This document shows positions 6,674 through 12,397 of a stretch of DNA of 12,397 bases, piece by piece. The position numbers were made by a program, and so were the translations under genes. Within the stretch, counting starts at the first letter, position 1; the number at the start of each line of letters is the position of its first letter. This stretch comes from Actinomycetes bacterium. Its GTDB lineage: Bacteria; Actinomycetota; Acidimicrobiia; Acidimicrobiales; RAAP-2. The stretch spans positions 1-12,397 of the forward strand of contig JAKAZC010000041.1 in assembly GCA_021826655.1 (NCBI GenBank), written 5' to 3'. The notes below the pieces were generated by a model. The model saw only the letters and a program-made list of their open reading frames with translations. It was not told the DNA's origin and searched no databases.

Positions 6674-8167
6674 TCATTCGACGAGGGCGCCGATCGGCAC
6701 CGACAGGGGCCCGCCCTCCCGCACGCCGGCCACGAGCCCGGCCAGCAGGGCGATGCACCCGAGGAGCGAGGCGGTCACCGAAAAGGCGTGGTCGACCGAG
6801 CTCGTGACCCGTGCGCCCCCCCCGGCCACGTCGAAGACCAGCCCGGTGATCGCCAGTCCGAGCGAGGTCCCCATGCCGCGGGTCATGTTCAGCACGCCGG
6901 AGGCCACGCCGGCCTGGTCGGGGCGGGCGGAACCCATGATGGCGGCGTTGTTGGGAGGCGTGAACGCCCCCATGCCGGCGCCCACCACCGCAAGGAGCAC
7001 CACGAACAGTCCGGTCGTGGGCCGCAGGGCTGCCAGCGCGAAGAGGCCGCCCGCCACGCAGGCCATCCCTCCGACGGTGAGCGGTCGGGGTCCCAGTCGG
7101 TCGGCGAGCCGCCCGGCCACCGGTGCGGTCACGCCCAGCGCCAATGGCATCGCCATCAGTTCTAGGCCGGAACGGCCCGAACCCAGGCCGACGCCCCGCT
7201 CGAGGTAGAAGGGCACGAGGAACAGGACGCCGAACATCACCAGGTACGACAGCAGCCCACTCGTGACCCCCGCGCTGAACCGTGAACTCCGGAACAGGTC
7301 GAGGTCCAGCATCGGCTCCGCACAGCTCCGTTCGCGGCCGATGAAGGCCACGACGAGGATCGTCCCGGCCACCAGGAGTCCGACGATGAGCGGCGACGTC
7401 CATCCGCGGGAGTTCCCGAACGAGACGCCCGCGAACAGGGCCACGACCGCGGGGAAGAAGAGTGCGAATCCGAGCCAGTCGAAGGGCGTCGGGTCCTGGA
7501 GGTGGCGGCTGCGGGGGACCAGCAGGACGCCGGCGACCATCCCCAGGAGGCCGAAGGGCACGTTGACGAAGAAGATCAGGCGCCACCCGCCGGCCGCGAG
7601 CAGGAAGCCGCCCACCGTGGGGCCCAGTGCCAGTCCCACGGCCTGGGCGGCACCCTGGATCCCGATCGCCTTCCCGAGGGAGGGCTTGGGCACGGCCAGG
7701 ACGATGATGGCCACGCTGTTGGCCTGGAGGAGTGCCGCGCCGACGGCCTGCAACGCCCGGAACCCGATGAGCGCCCCGAGCCCCGGGGCCAGCCCGCAGA
7801 GCGCAGACCCGATGATGAAGAGGCCGAAGCCGTAGACGTAGAGCAGCTTGCGACCCCACATGTCGGCGAAGCGCCCGACGGCCACGACGGTCGCCACCAG
7901 GACCAGGAGGTAGCTCAGGCCCACCCAGGTGACGGCGCCCACGCTGGCGTGGAAGGTGCGCTGGAGCGTCGGGAGCGCCACCGTCACGATGCTGGCGTCG
8001 AGCTGCCCCATGAAGGCACCGATGCAGACGGCGGCGACCGTCAGCCAGAAGGCCCCCGGTCGGTTGCGGATGGACGCGGGGCGCCTGGGCTCGACGAGCA
8101 GGCGCCGCCACAGTGTCGGTGCCGCGTCAGAACCCGGGGCGTCCTCCACCGCTCCAACCTGACGCAT
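6674..8167 (-). CDS. MFS drug exporter, DHA2 (14-helix) type
   Basis: The 497-aa protein is an inner-membrane antiporter of the EmrB/QacA type, expected to export small lipophilic or cationic compounds using the proton gradient. Diagnostic motifs are LDASIVTVALP in helix 1 (about 56-66), motif A GRFADMWGRK (about 98-107), antiporter motif C GLALGPTVGG (about 178-187), FDWLGFAL at the helix-7 region, PMLDLDLFR, and the late PPNNAAIMG...ASGVLNMTR segment. Length fits a 14-helix member. The start is taken as ATG 8167; an upstream TTG at 8179 would add four residues. GGA five nt upstream is a weak ribosome site. A G8 run lies late in the gene but the frame stays open. The adjacent divergent LysR gene is the likely regulator. 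The substrate cannot be told. Confidence 0.93.
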   Translation of the reverse strand: MRQVGAVEDAPGSDAAPTLWRRLLVEPRRPASIRNRPGAFWLTVAAVCIGAFMGQLDASIVTVALPTLQRTFHASVGAVTWVGLSYLLVLVATVVAVGRFADMWGRKLLYVYGFGLFIIGSALCGLAPGLGALIGFRALQAVGAALLQANSVAIIVLAVPKPSLGKAIGIQGAAQAVGLALGPTVGGFLLAAGGWRLIFFVNVPFGLLGMVAGVLLVPRSRHLQDPTPFDWLGFALFFPAVVALFAGVSFGNSRGWTSPLIVGLLVAGTILVVAFIGRERSCAEPMLDLDLFRSSRFSAGVTSGLLSYLVMFGVLFLVPFYLERGVGLGSGRSGLELMAMPLALGVTAPVAGRLADRLGPRPLTVGGMACVAGGLFALAALRPTTGLFVVLLAVVGAGMGAFTPPNNAAIMGSARPDQAGVASGVLNMTRGMGTSLGLAITGLVFDVAGGGARVTSSVDHAFSVTASLLGCIALLAGLVAGVREGGPLSVPIGALVE

Positions 8168-8188
8168 CCGGATCCACAAGTCGAATAG

Positions 8189-8194
8189 ATATTA
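8189..8194 (-). promoter_or_regulatory. Probable -10 element (TAATAT) of the MFS gene
   Basis: Read on the minus strand, TAATAT lies 21 nt before ATG 8167 in an AT-rich island. A start site near 8182 gives a leader of about 15 nt. The 52-bp gap contains TCGAA twice (8181-8185 and 8199-8203), 18 bp apart and flanking this element, where a LysR-type protein could bind. Confidence 0.45.
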
Positions 8195-8207
8195 CCTCTC
8201 GAACCCA

Positions 8208-8213
8208 TAATCT
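8208..8213 (+). promoter_or_regulatory. Probable -10 element (TAATCT) of the LysR gene
   Basis: TAATCT ends 6 nt before ATG 8220, and no Shine-Dalgarno sequence is present, so the LysR mRNA is probably leaderless. The element is 13 nt from the opposing MFS -10, so one bound regulator could affect both directions, as is usual for LysR pairs. Confidence 0.5.
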
Positions 8214-8219
8214 TTCCGA

Positions 8220-9125
8220 ATGGATACCAATCGCCTCCGCCACTTCGTCGCCGTGGCCGACCACGGCGGGTTCACCGCCGCGTCCCGGGCCGCGTTCGTC
8301 TCCCAGCCCGCGCTGTCGCTCGCCGTCAAGGAGCTCGAGCGGGAGCTGGGCACGCCCCTGTTCGCGCGGGTCGGCCGGGGGGTGCGGTTGACCGCGGCAG
8401 GGACGGCACTCCTCGGCCCGGCCCGGCAGGCCCTGCGCGACGTGGAGACCGGGCGGGCGGCGGTGGAGGCCGTCGCCGGGGTGTTCGCCGGGTCGCTCAG
8501 CATGTGCAGCCTCCCCATGCTGGCGGCCGACCCGATGGCCGCCCTGATCGGTCGGTTCCGGCGCGACCATCCCGGCGTACGGGTCGACCTGGCCGCTCCC
8601 GACGACACTCGGGCGCTGTTCGACCTGGTGGCGGACGGGGTCTGTGAGCTCGGGCTCACCGATGCGCTCGACGTCCCCGACTCGCTGGGTGCCATGGACT
8701 TCGGATCGCAGTCCCTGGTGTTCATCCACCCCCCGGGCACGGACGTCACCGGTGGCGCGGTGGTGGGTGGGACGCCGTTCGTGGCGCCGCCGGAGGGGAC
8801 GTCGACCCGCCGTCTGCTGGACGAGCTGCTCGAGGCCCTCGCGGTCACGCCGACCCTCGCCGTCGTGTCGGCCCAACGCGAGGCCATCATCCCCCTCGTG
8901 CTCACCGGCGCCGGCGCCGCGCTGGTGCCCGAGGGCCTCGCCCGGCTGGCGGCGCAGTTCGGCGCCGTGGTCACCCGACCCGAGCCCCCGGCGGTGCGGC
9001 GGTTGGCGCTGGTGCACCGCCGGGGCGCACTGTCGCCTGCGGCGGCACGCTTCTGTACGACGGCCCGACCGGAGGCCGCATCGGGCGGGATGGGTGCCGA
9101 CCTCGGTGCACCCCACGACGGTTGA
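8220..9125 (+). CDS. LysR-family transcriptional regulator
   Basis: The 301-aa length is standard for the family. Residues 1-60 form the winged helix-turn-helix: LRHFVAVADHGGFTAASRAA, then VSQPALSLAVKELERELG and the LFAR...VRLTAAG wing. The linker helix runs to about 88, and residues 90-290 form the two-part effector domain (SLSMCSLPMLAADPMAALIG at its start). The last 20 residues are Gly/Ala-rich and probably disordered. ATG 8220 is fixed by the family's conserved N-terminus, with no ribosome site. It probably controls the divergent MFS exporter and itself; the inducer is unknown. It is convergent with RNase D, and its TGA stop is part of a shared hairpin. Confidence 0.95.
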   Translation: MDTNRLRHFVAVADHGGFTAASRAAFVSQPALSLAVKELERELGTPLFARVGRGVRLTAAGTALLGPARQALRDVETGRAAVEAVAGVFAGSLSMCSLPMLAADPMAALIGRFRRDHPGVRVDLAAPDDTRALFDLVADGVCELGLTDALDVPDSLGAMDFGSQSLVFIHPPGTDVTGGAVVGGTPFVAPPEGTSTRRLLDELLEALAVTPTLAVVSAQREAIIPLVLTGAGAALVPEGLARLAAQFGAVVTRPEPPAVRRLALVHRRGALSPAAARFCTTARPEAASGGMGADLGAPHDG

Positions 9126-9144
9126 CCTCCGGGGACGGAGGTCA
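9123..9144. terminator. Hairpin holding the stop codons of both convergent genes
   Basis: TGACCTCC (9123-9130) and GGAGGTCA (9137-9144) form a perfect 8-bp stem with a GGGGAC loop. The first three bases are the LysR stop TGA, and the last three are the complement of the RNase D stop TGA. The symmetry lets it act in both directions. There is no T-tract, so termination would rest on the hairpin alone or on Rho. Confidence 0.6.
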
Positions 9145-10329
9145 GGTGGACCGGGGATCCGCCGGGGCGAGGTACGAGCGCGCCTCGAGCACCAACCGCC
9201 CGCCGGGTTCGAAGGTGGCGGCCACCTCCCCGGCCAGGAGCCGTCGGAGGGGATCCCCGGCGATGGCCCCGCGCCAGCCCTGGTCGAGTCGGCCTGACTC
9301 GCCGATCACCAGCTGCGTGATGTCGGCCCGGGTGGCGAGCAGGCCCTGGTCGAACTGCAGCTCCTCGGCGATCTGGCGTACCAGACCGGCGCACACCGCC
9401 ACCGCGGCCTGGGACGCACGCGCCTCGTTCACGTCGGGCGGGAGCCGCAGCTCGTCTGCGCCGAGCGCACGGCCCCTGCGGACCGCCTCGAGGATCTCGG
9501 CCGCGGCCCCGTTGGACAGCTGGCGCCCATCCACACCCCGGAGTGTCTCGAGTTCCTGCCGGTTGTCCGGCGACCGCTGGGCGATGGTGAGCACGGCCAG
9601 GTCCGACAGCACGCTCCGTCGGGGCCGGTCGGCCTCGGCCGCACGGCGCTCCCTCCAGGCCGCCAGCTCCTGGGCCACCCCGCGTGACCGGCCGGTGAGC
9701 CTGCGCACGTCCCCCACCTTCCACCAGGCCTGGTCGGGCGGGAGCGCGCTCCTCCGGCCGGGCAGTGCTCCGGCGCACTCCTCGATCGCCCACCCGAGTC
9801 GGCCGCGCTGTTCGAGCTGGTCGACCAGGGCGGAGCGCAGGGCCAGGAGGTGCCGCACGTCCTCCGCGGCGTAGGCGAGCTGGGGGGCGGGGAGGGGACG
9901 GCGCAGCCAGTCGGAGAGCTGGTCCGTCTTGGGGAGCGTGATCCCGAGGACCTGATCGACCAACCGGGCCAGCGACGGTGTGGACATCCCGAGGAACCCG
10001 GCGGCGATCTGGGTGTCGAACACCACGCCGGGAGCCACCCCGCAGCCGGTGTGGAGCACGTCGAGATCCTGCCCGGCTGCGTGGGCCACGGCGGTTCCCG
10101 GCCCGGCGAACAGGCGGCCCAGCGGCTCGGGATCGACGGCCAGGGGGTCCACCAGTGCCACCTTGTCCGCCCACGCCAGCTGGATGAGGGCCAACTTGGG
10201 CCAGTAGGTGCGCTCCGTGTGGAATTCGGTGTCGAGGCCGTAGCACTCCTCGTCGGCCAGCTCGTCGCAGAGTGCCATCAGCCGGTCGGTGTCGGTGATC
10301 AGGACGGGATCGCGGTCCGGGGGGGTCAC
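9142..10329 (-). CDS. rnd: Ribonuclease D (DEDD 3'-5' exonuclease with HRDC domain)
   Basis: The 395-aa cytosolic enzyme trims 3' ends of tRNA precursors and other RNAs. Exo I is DTEFHTE (D33, E35), Exo II is HAAGQDLDVL (D88), and Exo III is YAAEDVRHL (Y153, D157); these match the five active-site residues of E. coli RNase D. FDTQIAAGFLG (about 104-114) and KTDQLSDWLRRPL (about 134-146) are typical family segments. An HRDC domain follows (about 218-296), then a C-terminal helical region to 390. GTG 10329 is chosen because TACGTT lies 7 nt before it and because it gives the usual N-terminus; GTG 10425 would add 32 Arg/Gly/Pro-rich residues and put the start 1 nt from the operator palindrome. 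E. coli RNase D is 375 aa. Confidence 0.93.
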   Translation of the reverse strand: MTPPDRDPVLITDTDRLMALCDELADEECYGLDTEFHTERTYWPKLALIQLAWADKVALVDPLAVDPEPLGRLFAGPGTAVAHAAGQDLDVLHTGCGVAPGVVFDTQIAAGFLGMSTPSLARLVDQVLGITLPKTDQLSDWLRRPLPAPQLAYAAEDVRHLLALRSALVDQLEQRGRLGWAIEECAGALPGRRSALPPDQAWWKVGDVRRLTGRSRGVAQELAAWRERRAAEADRPRRSVLSDLAVLTIAQRSPDNRQELETLRGVDGRQLSNGAAAEILEAVRRGRALGADELRLPPDVNEARASQAAVAVCAGLVRQIAEELQFDQGLLATRADITQLVIGESGRLDQGWRGAIAGDPLRRLLAGEVAATFEPGGRLVLEARSYLAPADPRST

Positions 10330-10336
10330 CGCCTGG

Positions 10337-10342
10337 AACGTA
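10337..10342 (-). promoter_or_regulatory. Probable -10 element (TACGTT) of rnd
   Basis: TACGTT on the minus strand ends 7 nt before GTG 10329, again a leaderless arrangement. A G7 run (10319-10325) lies immediately inside the gene. No -35 hexamer is visible. Confidence 0.45.
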
Positions 10343-10425
10343 CTCCAGCCGGGGTCGCCGGACGGACGCGCCGCTTCCCCACGGCGCCCCGGCCGGTCCC
10401 GCCCGAGTGTCCGCCGGCGGGTCAC

Positions 10426-10455
10426 TTGATACCCCTAGGGGTATCATGGTACGGT
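10426..10455 (+). promoter_or_regulatory. Promoter of the MMPL gene: TTGATA-N18-TACGGT
   Basis: The -35 hexamer TTGATA (10426-10431) is one base from the TTGACA consensus and sits 18 nt before TACGGT (10450-10455), itself within an extended TGG context. Transcription should start near 10462, giving a leader of about 75 nt. The palindrome at 10427-10446 overlaps the -35 and fills most of the spacer, so a bound repressor would block polymerase. Confidence 0.7.
10427..10446. promoter_or_regulatory. CsoR/CstR-type operator, perfect 20-bp palindrome
   Basis: TGATACCCCTAGGGGTATCA is a perfect palindrome. The core ATACCCC/GGGGTAT with a central C/G tract is the known operator form of the CsoR/RcnR family (copper-sensing CsoR, persulfide-sensing CstR). 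These tetramers release DNA when they bind Cu(I) or when their cysteines react with sulfane sulfur. Its position over the -35 and spacer fits repression. No CsoR-family gene is seen here, so the repressor must lie elsewhere. Confidence 0.7.
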
Positions 10456-10461
10456 GCTTGC

Positions 10462-10475
10462 TACCCACCGAGGTA
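10462..10475. promoter_or_regulatory. Possible second, degenerate operator half-site pair
   Basis: TACCCACCGAGGTA keeps the TACC...GGTA ends of the main palindrome. Its centre is 32 bp downstream, close to three helical turns, and it begins at the expected transcription start. It is weaker and could be chance. Confidence 0.25.
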
Positions 10476-10478
10476 TCC

Positions 10479-10625
10479 ATGCGTGCGCTCGACGAGCGGA
10501 GGTGCGGACGCCGGCCCCAGCAAAGGACTGCTACCCATGACTGTTGCCCAAGGAACCGGTCTCGACCTTTCGGGGGCGCCGGCGCGAACGGAAGGGCCCG
10601 GCCCGTCGGGCGGGACCGGCCATGA
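10479..10625 (+). CDS. Possible 48-residue leader ORF overlapping the MMPL start
   Basis: ATG 10479 has GAGG 5 nt upstream and a stop at 10623-10625. The frame differs from that of the MMPL gene and overlaps its first 89 nt. The peptide has Cys9 and a Cys-Cys pair (residues 21-22 in HDCCPRN), but is otherwise Arg-rich like a shadow frame. Translation could couple to, or compete with, the MMPL start. Codon choice gives no support, so this is a weak call. Confidence 0.15.
   Translation: MRALDERRCGRRPQQRTATHDCCPRNRSRPFGGAGANGRARPVGRDRP
10522..10527 (+). promoter_or_regulatory. Ribosome binding site of the MMPL gene
   Basis: AAAGGA, 9 nt before ATG 10537. It decides the start, because no other start upstream in this frame has a comparable site. 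A 9-bp repeat, TGCTACCCA, occurs both here (10529-10537) and at 10459-10467. Confidence 0.6.
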
Positions 10626-12397
10626 CGACGGCACGGGCGGTGGCCCGGCCCATCCGGCCCGTCCCGGCCCGTTCGCCCGACTCGGCGCCTGGGCGGCCAC
10701 CCACTTCCGCCAGGTGCTCATCGGCTGGGCCCTGGTGCTCCTCGTCTTCGGGTTCTTCGCCGTCCACGTCGAGAGCTCCCTGGCCGGTGCCGGGTGGCAG
10801 GCGTCCGACAGCCAGTCGGTGGCCGCCAGGGCGATCATCGACAAGCACTTCTCCGGCCTCGGCGCCACCGGACTGCAGGTCGTGATCGTCGACCACCACG
10901 GCCCGGTCGCGTCGGACCCCCAGGCCCGGGCCGTCGTGGCCGAGGCGACGCGCGTGCTCCGCAGCGATCCGCGGGTGTCCACCGTGGTGCCGCCCCAGGC
11001 CGGCGTCTCGGTGTCGCGGGACGGCCGGACGGCGATCATCACCGCCGGGTCGGCGGCGGACTCCAACAAGATGGTGCAGGCCGCCGACTCGGTCCAGCCC
11101 AAGCTGGCCGCGCTGTCCACGGCCGGCGTCACCGTGACCCTGACCGGCGACAGCGCGCTGTGGGCGAACTTCAACAACGCCAACCGCTCCGCCATGCTCC
11201 GCTCCGAGCTGTTCTCGTGGCCGGTGACCATCATCATCCTGGTCATCGCCTTCGGGAGCCTGGTGGCCGCCGGACTGCCGCTGCTGCTCACCATGGCCGG
11301 GTTGCTGGTGGCGGCGGGCGCCCTCGTGATCACCACGAAGTTCACCCCGGTCTCGATCTGGGCGCTGAACTTCGCCCTGATGTTCGCCCTCGCCCTCGGG
11401 ATCGACTACGCACTGTTCCTCGTCATGCGCTTCCGGGCGGCACTCGAGCGACGGGGGGCGGGACCCGGCGACCGCGACTCCGTCGTCGCCTCGGTGGCCG
11501 AGACCGTCGACACCGCCGGCAAGGCCGTGGCCTTCAGCGCCCTGACCGTGCTGGCGTCGCTCGCCGCCATCCTGATCGTGCCGAGCCCGGCGTTCCGTTC
11601 GATGGCCTTCGGGATCATGCTGTCGGTGGTGGCCGTGCTCGCCGCCACGCTCACCCTGCTGCCGGCCGTGCTCGGCAGGCTCGGCACCAACATCAACAAG
11701 GGCAGGATCCGCCTGCGGCGCACGCCGCGTCCAGAGGGCGAGGGCCCGCTCGACCGGATGCTCCACTCGTGGGGCCGGTTCCTGTGGCGCCATCCCTTCC
11801 CGGCGGGGGCGGCCGCGCTTGTCCTCCTGCTCCTGGCCGCCGCACCGGTCATCGGGATGCGGACCAACATGCCGTCGATCACCATCGTCCCGCCCACCGC
11901 CAACGCCCGGGTCGGCTACGACCAGGTGACCGGCGCCTTCGGTGCCGGCGCGCCGGGAACCCTCCAGGTCCTGGTCCCCGCAGGTGCCCAGGCGCAGGCG
12001 ATGGCCACGCTGGCCCATACTCCTGGGGTGGCCGGGGCCGTCCCCGGCCCGACCGACGCCGGGTGGACGTTCGATCAGGTGGTCCCGACCACGGGGCCGT
12101 CGACGACCACGACCGGTGCGACGATCGACCGCCTCCGCCACGTCCTTCCGGTCGGCACCCTGGTCGGAGGGGCGGCGGCCGAGAACCACGACCTCCAGGC
12201 GTCGCTGGCCGCACACACGCCGGAGGTGCTCGGGATCCTCGGGGTCCTCGGGTTCCTGCTCCTGCTCATCGCGCTGGGCGCCCCGCTGATCGCGGCGATG
12301 GGCGTCCTGATCACCGCACTGTCGGTCGCCGGTGCCTTCGGGATCGGGCGACTGATCTTCCAGAACGGATTCCTGTCCGGCCCCCTCGGATTCAGAT
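10537..12397 (+). CDS. MMPL-family RND transporter, 3' end outside window
   Basis: The first 620 residues are visible. This is an inner-membrane proton-driven transporter of the MmpL/RND superfamily, whose actinobacterial members mostly export lipids, glycolipids or siderophores. A Gly/Pro/Asp-rich cytosolic tail (1-45) precedes helix 1 (about 58-76), the first periplasmic domain (about 80-225), helices 2-6 (about 228-380, with VTIIILVIAFGSLVAAGLPLL), and helix 7 (about 422-440). The second periplasmic domain (about 441-560) and helix 8 onward (563-) follow. In helix 4, ALGIDYALFLVMRF carries D290-Y291, the Asp-Tyr pair of the proton relay in MmpL3. The partner pair in helix 10 would lie past the window end. 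TTTT-rich and Pro-rich loops occur at 515-527. The start has a good ribosome site. Expression is probably controlled by the CsoR-type operator at 10427-10446. The substrate is unknown. Confidence 0.94.
   Translation, partial: MTVAQGTGLDLSGAPARTEGPGPSGGTGHDDGTGGGPAHPARPGPFARLGAWAATHFRQVLIGWALVLLVFGFFAVHVESSLAGAGWQASDSQSVAARAIIDKHFSGLGATGLQVVIVDHHGPVASDPQARAVVAEATRVLRSDPRVSTVVPPQAGVSVSRDGRTAIITAGSAADSNKMVQAADSVQPKLAALSTAGVTVTLTGDSALWANFNNANRSAMLRSELFSWPVTIIILVIAFGSLVAAGLPLLLTMAGLLVAAGALVITTKFTPVSIWALNFALMFALALGIDYALFLVMRFRAALERRGAGPGDRDSVVASVAETVDTAGKAVAFSALTVLASLAAILIVPSPAFRSMAFGIMLSVVAVLAATLTLLPAVLGRLGTNINKGRIRLRRTPRPEGEGPLDRMLHSWGRFLWRHPFPAGAAALVLLLLAAAPVIGMRTNMPSITIVPPTANARVGYDQVTGAFGAGAPGTLQVLVPAGAQAQAMATLAHTPGVAGAVPGPTDAGWTFDQVVPTTGPSTTTTGATIDRLRHVLPVGTLVGGAAAENHDLQASLAAHTPEVLGILGVLGFLLLLIALGAPLIAAMGVLITALSVAGAFGIGRLIFQNGFLSGPLGFR

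Noticed and set aside
6816..6823. C8 run inside the MFS gene as a phase-variation switch
   Set aside because: The frame is open and the C-terminus reads like a normal MFS protein through the run. A single tract in one genome gives no evidence of switching.
10330..10425. Longer rnd start at GTG 10425
   Set aside because: The extra 32 residues are Arg/Gly/Pro-rich, there is no ribosome site, and the operator palindrome would be 1 nt away. GTG 10329 with TACGTT 7 nt before it fits better.
8192..10480. Minus-strand open frame of 762 codons
   Set aside because: It runs across the LysR and rnd genes in the wrong frame, giving Arg/Pro/Gly-rich sequence; the real minus-strand gene there is rnd in another frame.
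10531..12216. Minus-strand open frame of 561 codons
   Set aside because: Antisense to the MMPL gene; Gly/Asp/Arg/His-rich with no recognisable fold.

Overview
The window is very GC-rich (roughly 70% by eye), with strong G/C preference at third codon positions and several GTG starts. Several promoters have the form TANNNT placed 6-7 nt before a start codon, which suggests leaderless transcripts. Together with the gene content (two GGDEF-EAL proteins, an MMPL transporter, an HRDC-type RNase D and a COQ4-like protein) this points to a high-GC actinobacterium, possibly from the Acidimicrobiia. That placement is inference: no rRNA or other marker gene is present.

Layout. (1) 1-180, minus: the 5' part of a small single-pass membrane protein of unknown function. 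(2) 181-871: no confident gene. It holds a TGACCA-N7-TGGTCA inverted repeat, a short stretch with a membrane-helix-like coding signal but no sensible stop, and a C8G8 tract. (3) 872-2017, plus: a COQ4-like protein with an intact HDxxH-x11-E metal motif and a TerB-like helical N-terminus. (4) 2043-3986, minus, and 4321-6651, plus: two GGDEF-EAL proteins transcribed divergently from a 334-bp gap. The first looks soluble with an unrecognised sensor region; the second is membrane-anchored with a PAS domain. Both keep every cyclase, inhibitory-site and phosphodiesterase residue I can check. (5) 6674-8167, minus, and 8220-9125, plus: a DHA2-type MFS exporter and a LysR regulator, divergent across a 52-bp AT-rich promoter region. 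(6) 9142-10329, minus: ribonuclease D, convergent with the LysR gene, the two stop codons lying in opposite arms of one hairpin. (7) 10426 to the end, plus: an MMPL-family transporter, cut by the window edge. Its promoter carries a perfect 20-bp palindrome, TGATACCCCTAGGGGTATCA, between the -35 and -10 elements, matching the G-tract inverted-repeat type used by CsoR/CstR-family repressors.

The genes do not form one pathway. Three units can be read: a local cyclic-di-GMP signalling pair, a regulator-exporter pair, and an MMPL transporter under probable copper- or persulfide-type repression. The most notable items are the COQ4-like protein in what is probably a menaquinone-using lineage, the CsoR-type operator on an MMPL gene, and the shared LysR/rnd hairpin. 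I found no tRNA, rRNA, CRISPR array or insertion sequence.
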